DNA of 64,000 nt, taken from NCBI GenBank assembly GCA_019359325.1, contig JAHHHN010000016.1:62001-126000 (forward strand). Direction: 5' to 3'. A program made the position numbers and the translations under genes. How positions within the stretch are numbered: position 1 is the first letter of the stretch; each line of letters starts with the position of its first letter. Origin of the DNA: Mojavia pulchra JT2-VF2. GTDB taxonomy: Bacteria > Cyanobacteriota > Cyanobacteriia > Cyanobacteriales > Nostocaceae. Positions 54,543 to 63,114 of the stretch are shown here, piece by piece. The notes beneath the pieces are model-generated. The model ran no database searches, was not told the origin of the DNA, and saw nothing but the letters and a program-made list of their open reading frames with translations.

Positions 54543-55151
54543 ATGTTTAAAGATTTTAAGCATTTTCTATATTATCAGAACTTAAAACCTATTTGTAATT
54601 TCAGTACTCAACTTACTTCCATTTATCTCAAAATCTTATTTTTAAGTATTATTCCACTCAGCTTCCTTTTTAATGGATGTAGTAATAAAGACGAAAATCA
54701 GGTAATGGAGAAAAAAATATCAAAACTTGAGAAAGAAGCAGAAAGCCGGCTTACATATAAAATTCAGGAGCAAGAAAGATACTTCTCTAAACACAAAACT
54801 TTTTTTAAATCACCTGATGAACCAGCAACTAGCTATGGTTCTTCTCCTCCAATTTTTGGGATACAAAAATGTTATCGCTACTATACTGAAACAAATTCTG
54901 ACCTAACCTCTAAAACAACGATTGATGCTGTTTATAGCTATGCTGTTCAAGATGACTGTGGTGGTATGTGGGGTTTAGAACTTAGGTGGTATGCTGGAGC
55001 AGTCTTTGCTGTTCCTCTGACTAGAGGCAAAGAACTGAAAACGATAAGTGTTGTCTGTCGAAACATTGAAAGCTATGGCCGTATACCCTCGCGGCCAGAA
55101 TACATAAACGGTGTAGTAAAATGTCCATCTAATACAACGAAAGTATATTAA
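54543..55151 (+). CDS. type IV pilin-like G/H-family exported protein
   Basis: 202 residues from the ATG at 54543. An atypically late hydrophobic segment (LKILFLSIIPLSFLFNGC, about residues 30-48) ends in a possible lipobox. The rest has KISKLEKEAESRLTYKIQEQ, RYFSKHKTFF and SYAVQDDCGG, matching the soluble part of cyanobacterial type IV pilin-like G/H proteins. It may be a lipoprotein. Strongly AT-biased. It interrupts the run of gas-vesicle genes and has no evident link to them. Confidence 0.6.
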   Translation: MFKDFKHFLYYQNLKPICNFSTQLTSIYLKILFLSIIPLSFLFNGCSNKDENQVMEKKISKLEKEAESRLTYKIQEQERYFSKHKTFFKSPDEPATSYGSSPPIFGIQKCYRYYTETNSDLTSKTTIDAVYSYAVQDDCGGMWGLELRWYAGAVFAVPLTRGKELKTISVVCRNIESYGRIPSRPEYINGVVKCPSNTTKVY

Positions 55152-55264
55152 CGATTTTAGGACTTACGCAAAAACCTCTCAATCCCTGATTACTCCGTGT
55201 CCTCTGTGGTTCGTTTTTCCGTTAATTAGTTAAAGTAATAAATCACACAAGCTAGGAAAGAATT

Positions 55265-55519
55265 TCAATACTCTTGTGTCCGATCGCGTTCCTGTTTTTC
55301 TGCTTCCAGAATCGCTAATAAAAGAGCTTCCTCCTGAATTTCAAACTCTTCTTCCGAAATTTCTCCCATATCAAAAGCAAGTTGGAGTGTAAGAAGCTGT
55401 TTGCTGAGATTTTCTTTATCATCAATTTCAGTATTCGCCTGTTCTAAAATTTTTTCCCCAAGCCATGTTACCCCCATTAATGGGCCGGTAATCGGTAATA
55501 GTAAGAAACGCAGAACCAT
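55265..55519 (-). CDS. gvpG: gas vesicle protein GvpG
   Basis: 84 residues: MVLRFLLLPITGPLMGVTWL followed by GEKILEQANTEI and a helical region with QLAFDMGEISEEEFEIQEEA. This is the GvpG family pattern. GvpG is a minor essential protein, thought to join GvpF/L in an assembly complex. Unlike in usual cyanobacterial clusters, where gvpG follows gvpF/L in line, it lies on the opposite strand, divergent from gvpN, 212 bp away. Confidence 0.85.
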   Translation of the reverse strand: MVLRFLLLPITGPLMGVTWLGEKILEQANTEIDDKENLSKQLLTLQLAFDMGEISEEEFEIQEEALLLAILEAEKQERDRTQEY

Positions 55520-55715
55520 ATTACTTTACACTTGTGTGGATTTATTAAAACTGTCCTCGCAAGACCGTAATCATGCTGATGACATAGATATTAAACATTA
55601 CTAGTCTTGTGTTGATGCCAAAATGCGTTGGATTTGAGTCCAGTTAAGGCTTATTGACATCTGTATTTTATATTCATGATGTAAAAAAAATTACTTTTAC
55701 AGAAAAATACTATTT

Positions 55716-55722
55716 AGGAGGT
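55716..55722 (+). promoter_or_regulatory. ribosome-binding site deciding the gvpN TTG start
   Basis: AGGAGGT lies nine bases before TTG at 55732. There is no ATG near; the first in-frame ATG (MHLADLL) is inside the P-loop helix. This makes TTG the real start. Confidence 0.85.
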
Positions 55723-55731
55723 ACTTAGAGC

Positions 55732-56904
55732 TTGACAACAGTATTAAATGCATCTCCCCAGCGATTTGTCAATACACCTGCTATTCAACGCGTCGCTCAA
55801 CGTGCTTTGCGCTATCTACAGTCGGGTTTTTCAGTACATTTACGTGGTGCAGCGGGAGTTGGAAAAACTACTCTGGCAATGCATCTAGCTGATTTGCTCA
55901 ACCAGCCGATCATCCTCTTATTTGGAGATGATGAGTTTAAAACCTCAGACTTGATTGGTAATCAATTAGGTTATACCCGCAAAAAGGTTGTTGATAACTT
56001 CATCCACAGCGTTGTCAAAGTTGAGGATGAACTCCGACAACACTGGGTTGATGCACGATTAACTCTAGCTTGTAAAGAAGGATTTACGCTGGTTTACGAC
56101 GAATTCAATCGATCGCACCCGGAGGTAAATAACGTTTTACTTTCCGTACTTGAGGAGAGGTTGTTAGTATTGCCAACAAACCAACATCGAGCCGAGTATA
56201 TCCGGGTTCATCCTCAGTTTCGGGCAATCTTAACATCAAATCCTCAAGAGTATTGTGGAGTTCATGCAACTCAGGATGCTTTGATGGATCGTGTTATTAC
56301 CATCGATATGCCTCCACCTGATGAACTAACTCAGCAGGAGATTGTAGTTCAGAAAACAGGTATAGATTCTGAGAAAGCAGACAAAATCGTGCGCTTGGTG
56401 CGGATGTTTTGGAATCGATCTGGTTCTGGACAGGGCGGTGGGTTACGTTCCTGTCTAATGATTGCTAGAATCTGCCACGAACACGAAATTTCCGTAAACT
56501 TTGAAGAGCCAAACTTCCAAGATATTTGTGCCGATATCCTGCTTTCTCGCACAAATCAACCTCGTATGGAAGCAACTCGGCTACTGGAAGAGGTTTTGCG
56601 TGAATTGCATCATAGTACAAACACTCAATCTCAGCCGGCAGAAGAGATAATACCAGACAGCCAAAATCAGATTGTATTGGAACAACGAGTACCTTACGAG
56701 CATGAAGTCTACAACTACCTGTGCAAGTCTCCGGGAAGGCGTTTCTCTGATTTGGCAGCAGAATTAGGGATCGATCGCAGTCAAATTGTAGCTGCACTCA
56801 AGTCTCTCAGAGAGCAGGGAGTATTATTGCAAATGCAGGGTAATGCTGAACTGCCAAACATATCACAAGTTGCTTTTGATTCTGGCCATTTAATAAACAA
56901 ATGA
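55732..56904 (+). CDS. gvpN: gas vesicle AAA+ protein GvpN with winged-helix tail
   Basis: 390 residues from a TTG with a strong ribosome-binding site. MoxR-type AAA+ ATPase: Walker A GAAGVGKT (39-46), [20 protein letters not shown], Walker [12 protein letters not shown], sensor 1 AILTSNP. It is needed for growth of the nascent biconical vesicle. The C-terminal 75 residues ([40 protein letters not shown]) form a winged helix-like domain, similar to the tail of the GvpC-like protein at 61986. First gene of the rightward gvp operon; its stop overlaps gvpJ. Confidence 0.95.
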   Translation: MTTVLNASPQRFVNTPAIQRVAQRALRYLQSGFSVHLRGAAGVGKTTLAMHLADLLNQPIILLFGDDEFKTSDLIGNQLGYTRKKVVDNFIHSVVKVEDELRQHWVDARLTLACKEGFTLVYDEFNRSHPEVNNVLLSVLEERLLVLPTNQHRAEYIRVHPQFRAILTSNPQEYCGVHATQDALMDRVITIDMPPPDELTQQEIVVQKTGIDSEKADKIVRLVRMFWNRSGSGQGGGLRSCLMIARICHEHEISVNFEEPNFQDICADILLSRTNQPRMEATRLLEEVLRELHHSTNTQSQPAEEIIPDSQNQIVLEQRVPYEHEVYNYLCKSPGRRFSDLAAELGIDRSQIVAALKSLREQGVLLQMQGNAELPNISQVAFDSGHLINK

Positions 56905-57248
56905 GTACTCATACTAACCGGGGAGTTATCACAGCAACTCAAGGTTCTACCTTGGCAGATATTCTAGAACGGGTTCTCGATAAAGGCATTGTTATAGCAG
57001 GAGATATTTCTATTTCCGTAGGCTCCACAGAACTGCTCAACATCCGAATTCGTTTGTTGATTTCTTCTGTTGATAAAGCCAAAGAGATTGGAATTAACTG
57101 GTGGGAGAGCGACCCCTATCTTAATAGTCAAACTCGCACCTTATTAACAACTAATCAACAACTTCAAGAGCGTGTTGCCAGTCTAGAAGCAGAACTGCGA
57201 TCGCTCAAAGCACTCAATCCTATTAATCATCAGAATGCAGGCGATTAG
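56901..57248 (+). CDS. gvpJ: gas vesicle protein GvpJ (GvpA paralog)
   Basis: 115 residues. Residues 18-70 are GvpA-like ([40 protein letters not shown]), followed by WWESDPYL and a C-terminal coiled coil ([20 protein letters not shown]) absent in GvpA. GvpJ is a minor component believed to start the vesicle tip. It overlaps gvpN by 4 bp (ATGA) and gvpK by 14 bp, so translation of the three is coupled. Confidence 0.92.
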   Translation: MSTHTNRGVITATQGSTLADILERVLDKGIVIAGDISISVGSTELLNIRIRLLISSVDKAKEIGINWWESDPYLNSQTRTLLTTNQQLQERVASLEAELRSLKALNPINHQNAGD

Positions 57249-57669
57249 CAAATCAAAAGGTTCCGATTCAGGTTTAGCACCATTACTACTAACGGTTGTT
57301 GAGCTGATACGCCAACTCATGGAAGCTCAGGTGATTCGGCGAATGGATGCTGGCAACCTCAGCGACTCTGAGTTAGATCGAGCTGCCGAAAGCCTGCGAC
57401 AGCTCGAACAACAGGTTGTTAAGCTTTGCGAGGTATTTGATATTGATCCAGCCGAGCTAAATATTAACTTGGGTGAAATGGGAACTTTACTTCCCCAATC
57501 TGGAGGATACTACCCCGGTGAAACCTCTAGTCAACCCTCTATTCTAGAACTCCTCGATCGCCTATTAAATACCGGTGTTGTGGTTGAAGGTGACTTGGAC
57601 TTAGGACTGGCTCAGTTAAGCTTAGTTCATGCCAAATTAAGATTAGTACTCACTTCTAAACCCCTGTAA
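57235..57669 (+). CDS. gvpK: gas vesicle protein GvpK
   Basis: 144 residues. The GvpK domain (GLAPLLLTVVELIRQLMEAQ, VIRRMDAGNLSDSELDRAAE) is followed by a GvpA-like C-terminal segment (SILELLDRLLNTGVVVEGDL, LGLAQLSLVHAKLRLVLTSK). This combination is known for cyanobacterial GvpK. It is required for assembly in other species and is taken to nucleate or organise shell growth. The start overlaps gvpJ. Confidence 0.92.
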   Translation: MQAISKSKGSDSGLAPLLLTVVELIRQLMEAQVIRRMDAGNLSDSELDRAAESLRQLEQQVVKLCEVFDIDPAELNINLGEMGTLLPQSGGYYPGETSSQPSILELLDRLLNTGVVVEGDLDLGLAQLSLVHAKLRLVLTSKPL

Positions 57670-57705
57670 CTTTTTTATCTACATTCTTCTTGGTAAGACA
57701 TTCTT

Positions 57706-58455
57706 ATGAGTTATGGCTTTTACATTTATGGAATTTTGACCTTGCCTGCTCCAGAAAACTTAAATTTACAGGGCTTAGATGGGCAACCCGTACAAATTAA
57801 AATTTTGGATGGTTTTGCAGTAATCTACTCCGAAGCAAAGCAAGAGCGTTATTTGGCAAGCCGTCGTAACCTGCTCAGTCATGAGAAAGTCCTTGAGGAA
57901 ATCATGCAAGCAGGCGATCGCAATTTACTACCCGTGCAATTTGGACTTTTGGTTGCAAGCTGGGAAACGTTTTCACAACAATTAATTCGTCCTCATCAAG
58001 AAGAATTGACGCAATTACTAGCAAAGTTATCAGGTCGCCGAGAAGTTAGTGTCAAAGTTTTTTGGAATACCGAGGCAGAAATTCAAGGACTATTGGCAGA
58101 AAATCCAAATCTCAAAACTGAAAGGGATAAGCTAGCCGGTCAACCTCTGAGTATGGAGCAGGTAATCCAAATAGGACAAGTCATCGAACAGGGAATGAGC
58201 GATCGCAAGCAACGCATCATCGATGTATTTCAAGGCACGCTCAACTCCATTGCGATCGATGTGGTGGAAAATAGTCCCCAAATGGACACAATGATTTACA
58301 ACGCAGCCTACCTAATTCCTTGGGAAGCAGAATCACAATTTAGCGAACACGTTGAAGCACTCGATCGTCAATTTGAAGAACGTTTGCGAATTCGCTACAA
58401 CAATTTCACTGCCCCGTATAACTTTGCTCGTCTTCGATTATTCAGTTCCAACTGA
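57706..58455 (+). CDS. gvpF: gas vesicle protein GvpF/GvpL (first copy)
   Basis: 249 residues of the GvpF/GvpL family. MSYGFYIYGILTLPAPENLN begins the N-terminal beta-alpha domain; the core contains LLSHEKVLEEIMQAGDRNLL and PVQFGLLVASWETF; the C-terminal domain ends YNNFTAPYNFARLRLFSSN. GvpF binds GvpA and prevents its aggregation. 36 bp after gvpK, last gene before a MITE insertion. F and L cannot be separated with certainty in sequence alone. Confidence 0.9.
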   Translation: MSYGFYIYGILTLPAPENLNLQGLDGQPVQIKILDGFAVIYSEAKQERYLASRRNLLSHEKVLEEIMQAGDRNLLPVQFGLLVASWETFSQQLIRPHQEELTQLLAKLSGRREVSVKVFWNTEAEIQGLLAENPNLKTERDKLAGQPLSMEQVIQIGQVIEQGMSDRKQRIIDVFQGTLNSIAIDVVENSPQMDTMIYNAAYLIPWEAESQFSEHVEALDRQFEERLRIRYNNFTAPYNFARLRLFSSN

Positions 58456-58549
58456 ACAGCAATAAAAATTGAAAATCAAAAATTATTGAAATTTTTAATT
58501 TTTTTGAAAATTAAATTGTAAATTAAATTTTTCTCTGCCTTTTATTTAA

Positions 58550-58757
58550 GAGGATGTTTGAAAAGTCCTCTTATCGGTAGCAAAACGTTATAGATCCCCC
58601 TAAATCCACGCCACTGAGGGAGTCGGGAAACCCGCAAGGGCGCAGTGGCTCCCCTTGGAAAGGGGGACTTTGATTCTGGTTCCCCCCCTTAAAAAGGGGG
58701 GTTGGGGGGGATCTAAGAGTGCCTAAAATCGTAACGAAACACTTTTCAAACAACCTC
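58550..58757. mobile_element. MITE family A, copy 3, inside the gas-vesicle gene run
   Basis: 208-bp element with ends GAGGATGTTTGAAAAGT / ACTTTTCAAACAACCTC and TAA target duplications (58547-58549, 58758-58760). The interior has the G/C-rich core and the motif GAGTCGGGAAACCCGCAAGG. It lies between gvpF/L and the AAA+ ATPase gene, 12 bp before the ATG of the latter, and so replaces its leader and ribosome-binding region. Confidence 0.88.
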
Positions 58758-58769
58758 TAAGTAAAATCA

Positions 58770-60593
58770 ATGGACGACATATTTAAAGGATTTGAACAGC
58801 TATTAGAAATTGCCAAAGCATTAGAAGAAAAAGTAGAGAAAGGAGAGTTAAAAACTTCGATTCAAATTCGCTCTCATAATCTTAGTAGTATTCCCCGACA
58901 AGGCAATATTCCGAGAACAAGTAATTCCAGCCCAGTCAGATCCAATTCCACCGTTGGCACTACACCAATGGATGATGCTGATGTCACCCCCCCATCAGCC
59001 CGGACGAACTCAAAAGCTTCTTGGCAAGATGTCGGCGGTTTGGCTAATGTTCTCCAAGAAATCAGAGAGTTAGTTGAAATTCCCCTTAAACGTCCAGATT
59101 TATTGGCAAAATTAGGGTTAGAGCCTCCGCGTGGAGTTTTGTTAGTTGGCCCACCCGGTACGGGAAAAACTTTAACAGCCCGTGTTTTGGCAGAAGAGTT
59201 AGAGTTAAACTACATTGCCATCAATGGCCCAGAGGTGATGAGCAAGTATTACGGGGAAGCAGAAGCTCGTTTGCGAAGTATTTTTGAGAAAGCAACTCGT
59301 TCTGCTCCCTGCCTAATATTTATTGATGAAATTGATAGCCTTGCCCCAGATCGCAGCCAAGTGGAAGGTGAAGTTGAAAAAAGACTAGTGGCGCAGTTGC
59401 TTGGGTTAATGGATGGGTTTGCCAAAACCGAAGGCGTACTTGTATTAGCGGCAACAAATCGTCCCGATTATCTCGATCCGGCGCTTCGTCGTCCGGGACG
59501 CTTCGATCGGGAAGTTCATTTTCAGGTTCCCGATCGCAATGGAAGATTGGAAATTCTCACGATTTTGACAAGTGCTATGCCCTTGGAGACTTCGGTTGAT
59601 TTAGGAGCGATCGCTGATTTGGCAGTCGGTTTTGTTGGTGCCGATATTAAAGCTCTTTGTCAAAAAGCAGCCTACATTGCCCTTCGTCGTCAAGTCCCCT
59701 CACTCAACAGTCCCATTCCTGAAAACATGACTATCATGCAGCAGGATTTTCTCGAAGCAATTAAGGAGATAAAACCCTCAGTTCTAAGGGCTGTAGCAGT
59801 TGAAGCACCAAATGTAAGTTGGGATGAGATTGGTGGATTGGATGATGTCAAACAAAAACTTCAAGAATCTGTAGAGGGCGCACTTCTCTATCCCGAACTA
59901 TACGAGCAAACCAAAGCCAAGCCTCCCCGTGGGATTCTGTTGTGGGGGCCGCCGGGAACGGGAAAAACATTACTTGCAAAAGCGATCGCTTCTCAGGCTA
60001 GAGCCAACTTTATTGCTGTGAATGGCCCTGAATTACTAAGCCGATGGGTAGGTGCCGCAGAACAGGCAGTCAGAGAACTCTTTCGCAAAGCTCGACAAGC
60101 AGCTCCTTGCGTTGTGTTTGTAGATGAAATTGATACCCTGGCACCAGCACGGGGACGATTCAGTGGTGATTCTGGAGTTAGCGATCGCGTTGTCGGTCAA
60201 CTGCTCACCGAATTGGATGGGTTGCATGAATGCCCTAAAGTACTGTTAGTAGGAGCAACCAATCGTCCAGAAACGCTCGATCCTGCCTTGCTCAGAGCAG
60301 GAAGATTGGACTTACAAATAAAAATCGATCTACCAGATCGAGCAAGCCGATTAGCGATTTTACGAGTTCACAATCTAGATCGTCCCCTGGTTGATGTCGA
60401 TTTAGAAACCTGGGCGACAGTTACCGAGGGCTGGAATGGGGCAGATTTGGTTTTGTTAAGCAATCAAGCTGCTTTAAGCGCAATTCGTCGATACCGCGCC
60501 CAGGGATTAAGCGACTCCAGCCTGATTCAGATTACAAATGATGATTTCCAAGTTACATATCAGATGCTTGCCAATCAGCACCAATCTCAATAG
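58770..60593 (+). CDS. double-AAA+ CDC48-like ATPase in the gas-vesicle cluster, GvpH-like N terminus
   Basis: 607 residues. Residues 1-40 ([31 protein letters not shown]) resemble the start of GvpH-type proteins. A Ser/Pro-rich linker follows, then two type II AAA+ modules: D1 with GPPGTGKT (127-134) and FIDEID (184-189), D2 with GPPGTGKT (393-400) and FVDEID (450-455), each with the arginine-containing RPGRFDR or RAGRLDLQ segment. The N-domain of CDC48/p97 is missing. It may unfold or remodel vesicle proteins (inference). No good ribosome-binding site because a MITE is just upstream. Confidence 0.88.
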   Translation: MDDIFKGFEQLLEIAKALEEKVEKGELKTSIQIRSHNLSSIPRQGNIPRTSNSSPVRSNSTVGTTPMDDADVTPPSARTNSKASWQDVGGLANVLQEIRELVEIPLKRPDLLAKLGLEPPRGVLLVGPPGTGKTLTARVLAEELELNYIAINGPEVMSKYYGEAEARLRSIFEKATRSAPCLIFIDEIDSLAPDRSQVEGEVEKRLVAQLLGLMDGFAKTEGVLVLAATNRPDYLDPALRRPGRFDREVHFQVPDRNGRLEILTILTSAMPLETSVDLGAIADLAVGFVGADIKALCQKAAYIALRRQVPSLNSPIPENMTIMQQDFLEAIKEIKPSVLRAVAVEAPNVSWDEIGGLDDVKQKLQESVEGALLYPELYEQTKAKPPRGILLWGPPGTGKTLLAKAIASQARANFIAVNGPELLSRWVGAAEQAVRELFRKARQAAPCVVFVDEIDTLAPARGRFSGDSGVSDRVVGQLLTELDGLHECPKVLLVGATNRPETLDPALLRAGRLDLQIKIDLPDRASRLAILRVHNLDRPLVDVDLETWATVTEGWNGADLVLLSNQAALSAIRRYRAQGLSDSSLIQITNDDFQVTYQMLANQHQSQ

Positions 60594-60760
60594 TCTCTTA
60601 TTTGAAAAAACACAGAAGTTCAGAGCGGAAGCTACTTATACCGTTTCTTTGTGAAGCTGTGCCAAATTCTTCTCCATACCTCTTCTCTTCGTGTTCTACC
60701 CTGCGGGAAGCCGCTAACGCGTCTATGTGTCCTTTGTGGTTCGTTTAAATATCTCAAATT

Positions 60761-61450
60761 ATGTCAATATACGCTTATGCTCTTCTAGTACCGATCGCAT
60801 CACCGCTTGTTCTACCCTTAGGGATGGAAAGGAATATTGAACTCGTTTATTCTTCTGGTTTAGCCGCGATCGTAGAGCGGGAAATCTCACTGGAGGCAAT
60901 ACAGGCAACGGATGAGCGTTTACTTCAAGCTGTATTAACCCACGATCGCGTAATTCGAGAACTTTTTCAACAAACTCCCCTTCTTCCCCTACGCTTTGGG
61001 AGTGGTTTTACCTCTGTAGAAAAACTGCTGAATCATCTAGAAAAGCACCAAGAGCAATATCTAGAAACCCTAACTCAGCTAGCAGACAAAGTTGAGTACA
61101 CTTTAAAATTGACACCCTGTTCTTTGCTTGACGATTCTAACAATATTGATGCTAAGGGAAAAGCCTATTTATTAGCTAAAAAACAACGCTACCAAACACA
61201 GCAAGCATTTCAAACACAACAATGCGAACAGTGGGAACTCTTGAACCAGTTAGTTCTCAAAACATATACAAATGTTATTTGTGAAAATCGACAGCCAGAT
61301 ATGCGGCAAATCCACTTTTTGGCACAGCGCAACGATTCAACGCTCAGTACGCAGCAGTTGTCCCTCTGGCAGGTACAATGCTCGCACTGGCAATTGGCAC
61401 TGAGTCAACCTCTACCACCATATCATTTTCTAAAAAATACTCTCAGATAA
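60761..61450 (+). CDS. gvpL: gas vesicle protein GvpF/GvpL (second copy)
   Basis: 229 residues. MSIYAYALLVPIASPLVLPL starts an N-terminal domain like that of the first copy; VLTHDRVIRELFQQTPLLPL and RFGSGFTSVEKLLNHLEKHQ form the conserved GvpF/L core. The C-terminal domain is shorter and ends with WQLALSQPLPPYHFLKN. The two copies in this region are well diverged, so they probably have separate roles (GvpF and GvpL). 167 bp after the AAA+ gene; followed by a terminator. Confidence 0.85.
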   Translation: MSIYAYALLVPIASPLVLPLGMERNIELVYSSGLAAIVEREISLEAIQATDERLLQAVLTHDRVIRELFQQTPLLPLRFGSGFTSVEKLLNHLEKHQEQYLETLTQLADKVEYTLKLTPCSLLDDSNNIDAKGKAYLLAKKQRYQTQQAFQTQQCEQWELLNQLVLKTYTNVICENRQPDMRQIHFLAQRNDSTLSTQQLSLWQVQCSHWQLALSQPLPPYHFLKNTLR

Positions 61451-61476
61451 ATTCATAAAAGATAATATTTAAAATT

Positions 61477-61521
61477 TTCAAGAAAAAATAAAGATGAGGT
61501 GATTTTTTCTTGAATTTTTTT
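61477..61521 (+). terminator. AT-rich hairpin terminator between gvpL and gvpA
   Basis: A 13-bp stem (TTCAAGAAAAAAT / ATTTTTTCTTGAA) with a 12-base loop and seven T after it, 26 bp past the gvpF/L stop. It suggests gvpA is transcribed from its own promoter in the 170 bases before it. Confidence 0.65.
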
Positions 61522-61688
61522 CTAAAAAAATATTGTTAACTTTTTAGTATTTTTTTATTTTCCTGTATTTATCTCATATTTTTGGGAACACTAAATCCAG
61601 GAAGAATAAAACACATTGTGTAAGTTTTACCTACTGCTCAATCAGAGCAATATGAAATCAACAATTAGAGTTGTGAGAGGAAAAGAAA

Positions 61689-61910
61689 ATGGCTGTTGAA
61701 AAAGTTAACTCATCTTCAAGTCTGGCTGAAGTTATTGACCGCATTTTGGACAAAGGAATTGTAGTTGATGCTTGGGTGCGTGTTTCTTTAGTTGGTATTG
61801 AACTGCTAGCAATAGAAGCTCGCATTGTGATTGCTTCAGTTGAAACTTACTTAAGATATGCCGAGGCAGTTGGTTTGACATCTCAGGCTGCTGTTCCATC
61901 TGCTGCTTAA
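61689..61910 (+). CDS. gvpA: major gas vesicle shell protein GvpA
   Basis: 73 residues, ATG after AGAGGA. The sequence is the canonical Gvp[61 protein letters not shown]. It forms the ribbed, gas-permeable wall. Its position at the end of the run, with a 240-bp AT-rich leader and a terminator before it, differs from the usual gvpA-first order. Only one gvpA copy lies in this window. Confidence 0.97.
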   Translation: MAVEKVNSSSSLAEVIDRILDKGIVVDAWVRVSLVGIELLAIEARIVIASVETYLRYAEAVGLTSQAAVPSAA

Positions 61911-61985
61911 CACCACATTAGAAAAAGGGAGTCTTCATGGCTCCTATTTAATATTTCTAGTTAACAAAATAGGAGATTTCAGCTG

Positions 61986-62684
61986 ATGGCTCTCAAGAAT
62001 TTATGGGAACAAGAGCGATCGCAGCGATTGCAAATAACTGCTGAACGCCGTCAAAAAGTTAACCAGTGGAAACAGCTAACTCAACAAGAATTTCAGCTGC
62101 AAGGAGATCTGCTTCATCAAGAATTGAGCAGTTTTGTTACCAGCCTTCACAACAACAGAAAGTTACAACAGCAGCAATTTCAGCAAGAGATTGTAGAGAG
62201 GCAATTGGAAATATTGCAAATAAAAACAGATGTCTGGCAACGCCAGCAAGAATACCGCCAACAGCGGTCAGCAAAGGCTCAGGCATTATTCCAAAACTTG
62301 CAAAATTTCCGGGAAATCTTACATAACAGTGTTTGGGGCGATTACAGTCATGAACAAGCAGTTTCCCCGACTCCTGCTAAAAAAGAGAAATTAGTTGTAA
62401 CAGTTCCAAAATGGTCAATCTCCCGTTCTGCAATTAAAGCCAGTGGTTTTCGCCCTTCCATCAATACTATGACTAAGAAAGCACCTGCCTTGAATGCAGA
62501 TACTGTTAAATCTAAAGTGCAGCAATACATTCAGCAAGCTGAAGGAGCTACTCTGATAGAAATTGAAGAGGTGATAGGCTTAAGCCGGGTGCAAACGATA
62601 GATATCCTGCGCTCCTTGATCAAGCAAGGGGTACTAGAACAACGCGATCGCCAATACTTTATTCGGCAACAAGCAATTTCTTGA
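61986..62684 (+). CDS. GvpC-like coiled-coil protein with C-terminal winged helix
   Basis: 232 residues, ATG after AGGAG. Residues 1-125 form long amphipathic, Gln-rich helices (LWEQERSQRLQITAERRQKV, RKLQQQQFQQEIVERQLEIL) like GvpC, though the regular 33-residue repeats are poorly kept. A basic linker follows, then a winged helix (VQQYIQQAEGATLIEIEEVI, GLSRVQTIDILRSLIKQGVL) matching the GvpN tail. It lies 75 bp after gvpA, the place of gvpC in other cyanobacteria. It probably binds the shell outside; the winged helix may dock to other Gvp proteins. Confidence 0.7.
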   Translation: MALKNLWEQERSQRLQITAERRQKVNQWKQLTQQEFQLQGDLLHQELSSFVTSLHNNRKLQQQQFQQEIVERQLEILQIKTDVWQRQQEYRQQRSAKAQALFQNLQNFREILHNSVWGDYSHEQAVSPTPAKKEKLVVTVPKWSISRSAIKASGFRPSINTMTKKAPALNADTVKSKVQQYIQQAEGATLIEIEEVIGLSRVQTIDILRSLIKQGVLEQRDRQYFIRQQAIS

Positions 62685-63114
62685 CAAACTTAATTCAAGC
62701 TCATTTTTTGTAATTGCAGACTAGCGGTTGGGCGATCGCTTGTGTCTTGTGTCTTCAGCAGATATAGTACGCAATCGATAAGCATTAAAGCTGGCCTATG
62801 CTTTGTAATATTCAACATTTCCATCTTTTTAAGGTCTGTATTGACAAGCAATTGTCTCAGTATATGTAACATTGCAAAACTAATATAGATAACTTTTTTT
62901 CTAATTAAAAAAAGAGCTTAAATCTTTGTTCGAGCTTCCGGCTTTGAAGTTTAAAAATGTTCGGATTGGAAAGGAATATAACAAGCTGGGGTAGCTCAAT
63001 TAAAGTTTTGAACTGTGCTATTGGCGATCGCACGATGAGGTTAGTAAGCTTGATTGTTTGAGGAATTTTAATGTAAATGCAAAACTCAAGATATATAAGG
63101 AGGTGCGATCCATT
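62685..63114. other. 430-bp intergenic region before the PATAN gene
   Basis: AT-rich DNA between the GvpC-like gene and the PATAN-domain gene. It holds the candidate promoter listed at 62841 and a clear ribosome-binding site (AAGGAGGT, 63097-63104) ten bases before the GTG start. No open frame is supported. Confidence 0.5.
62841..62868 (+). promoter_or_regulatory. possible sigma-70-type promoter for the PATAN gene
   Basis: TTGACA at 62841-62846 and TATGTA at 62863-62868 are separated by 16 bases. It would give a leader of about 240 bases. It is a match by eye only; AT-rich DNA gives such matches by chance. Confidence 0.3.
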
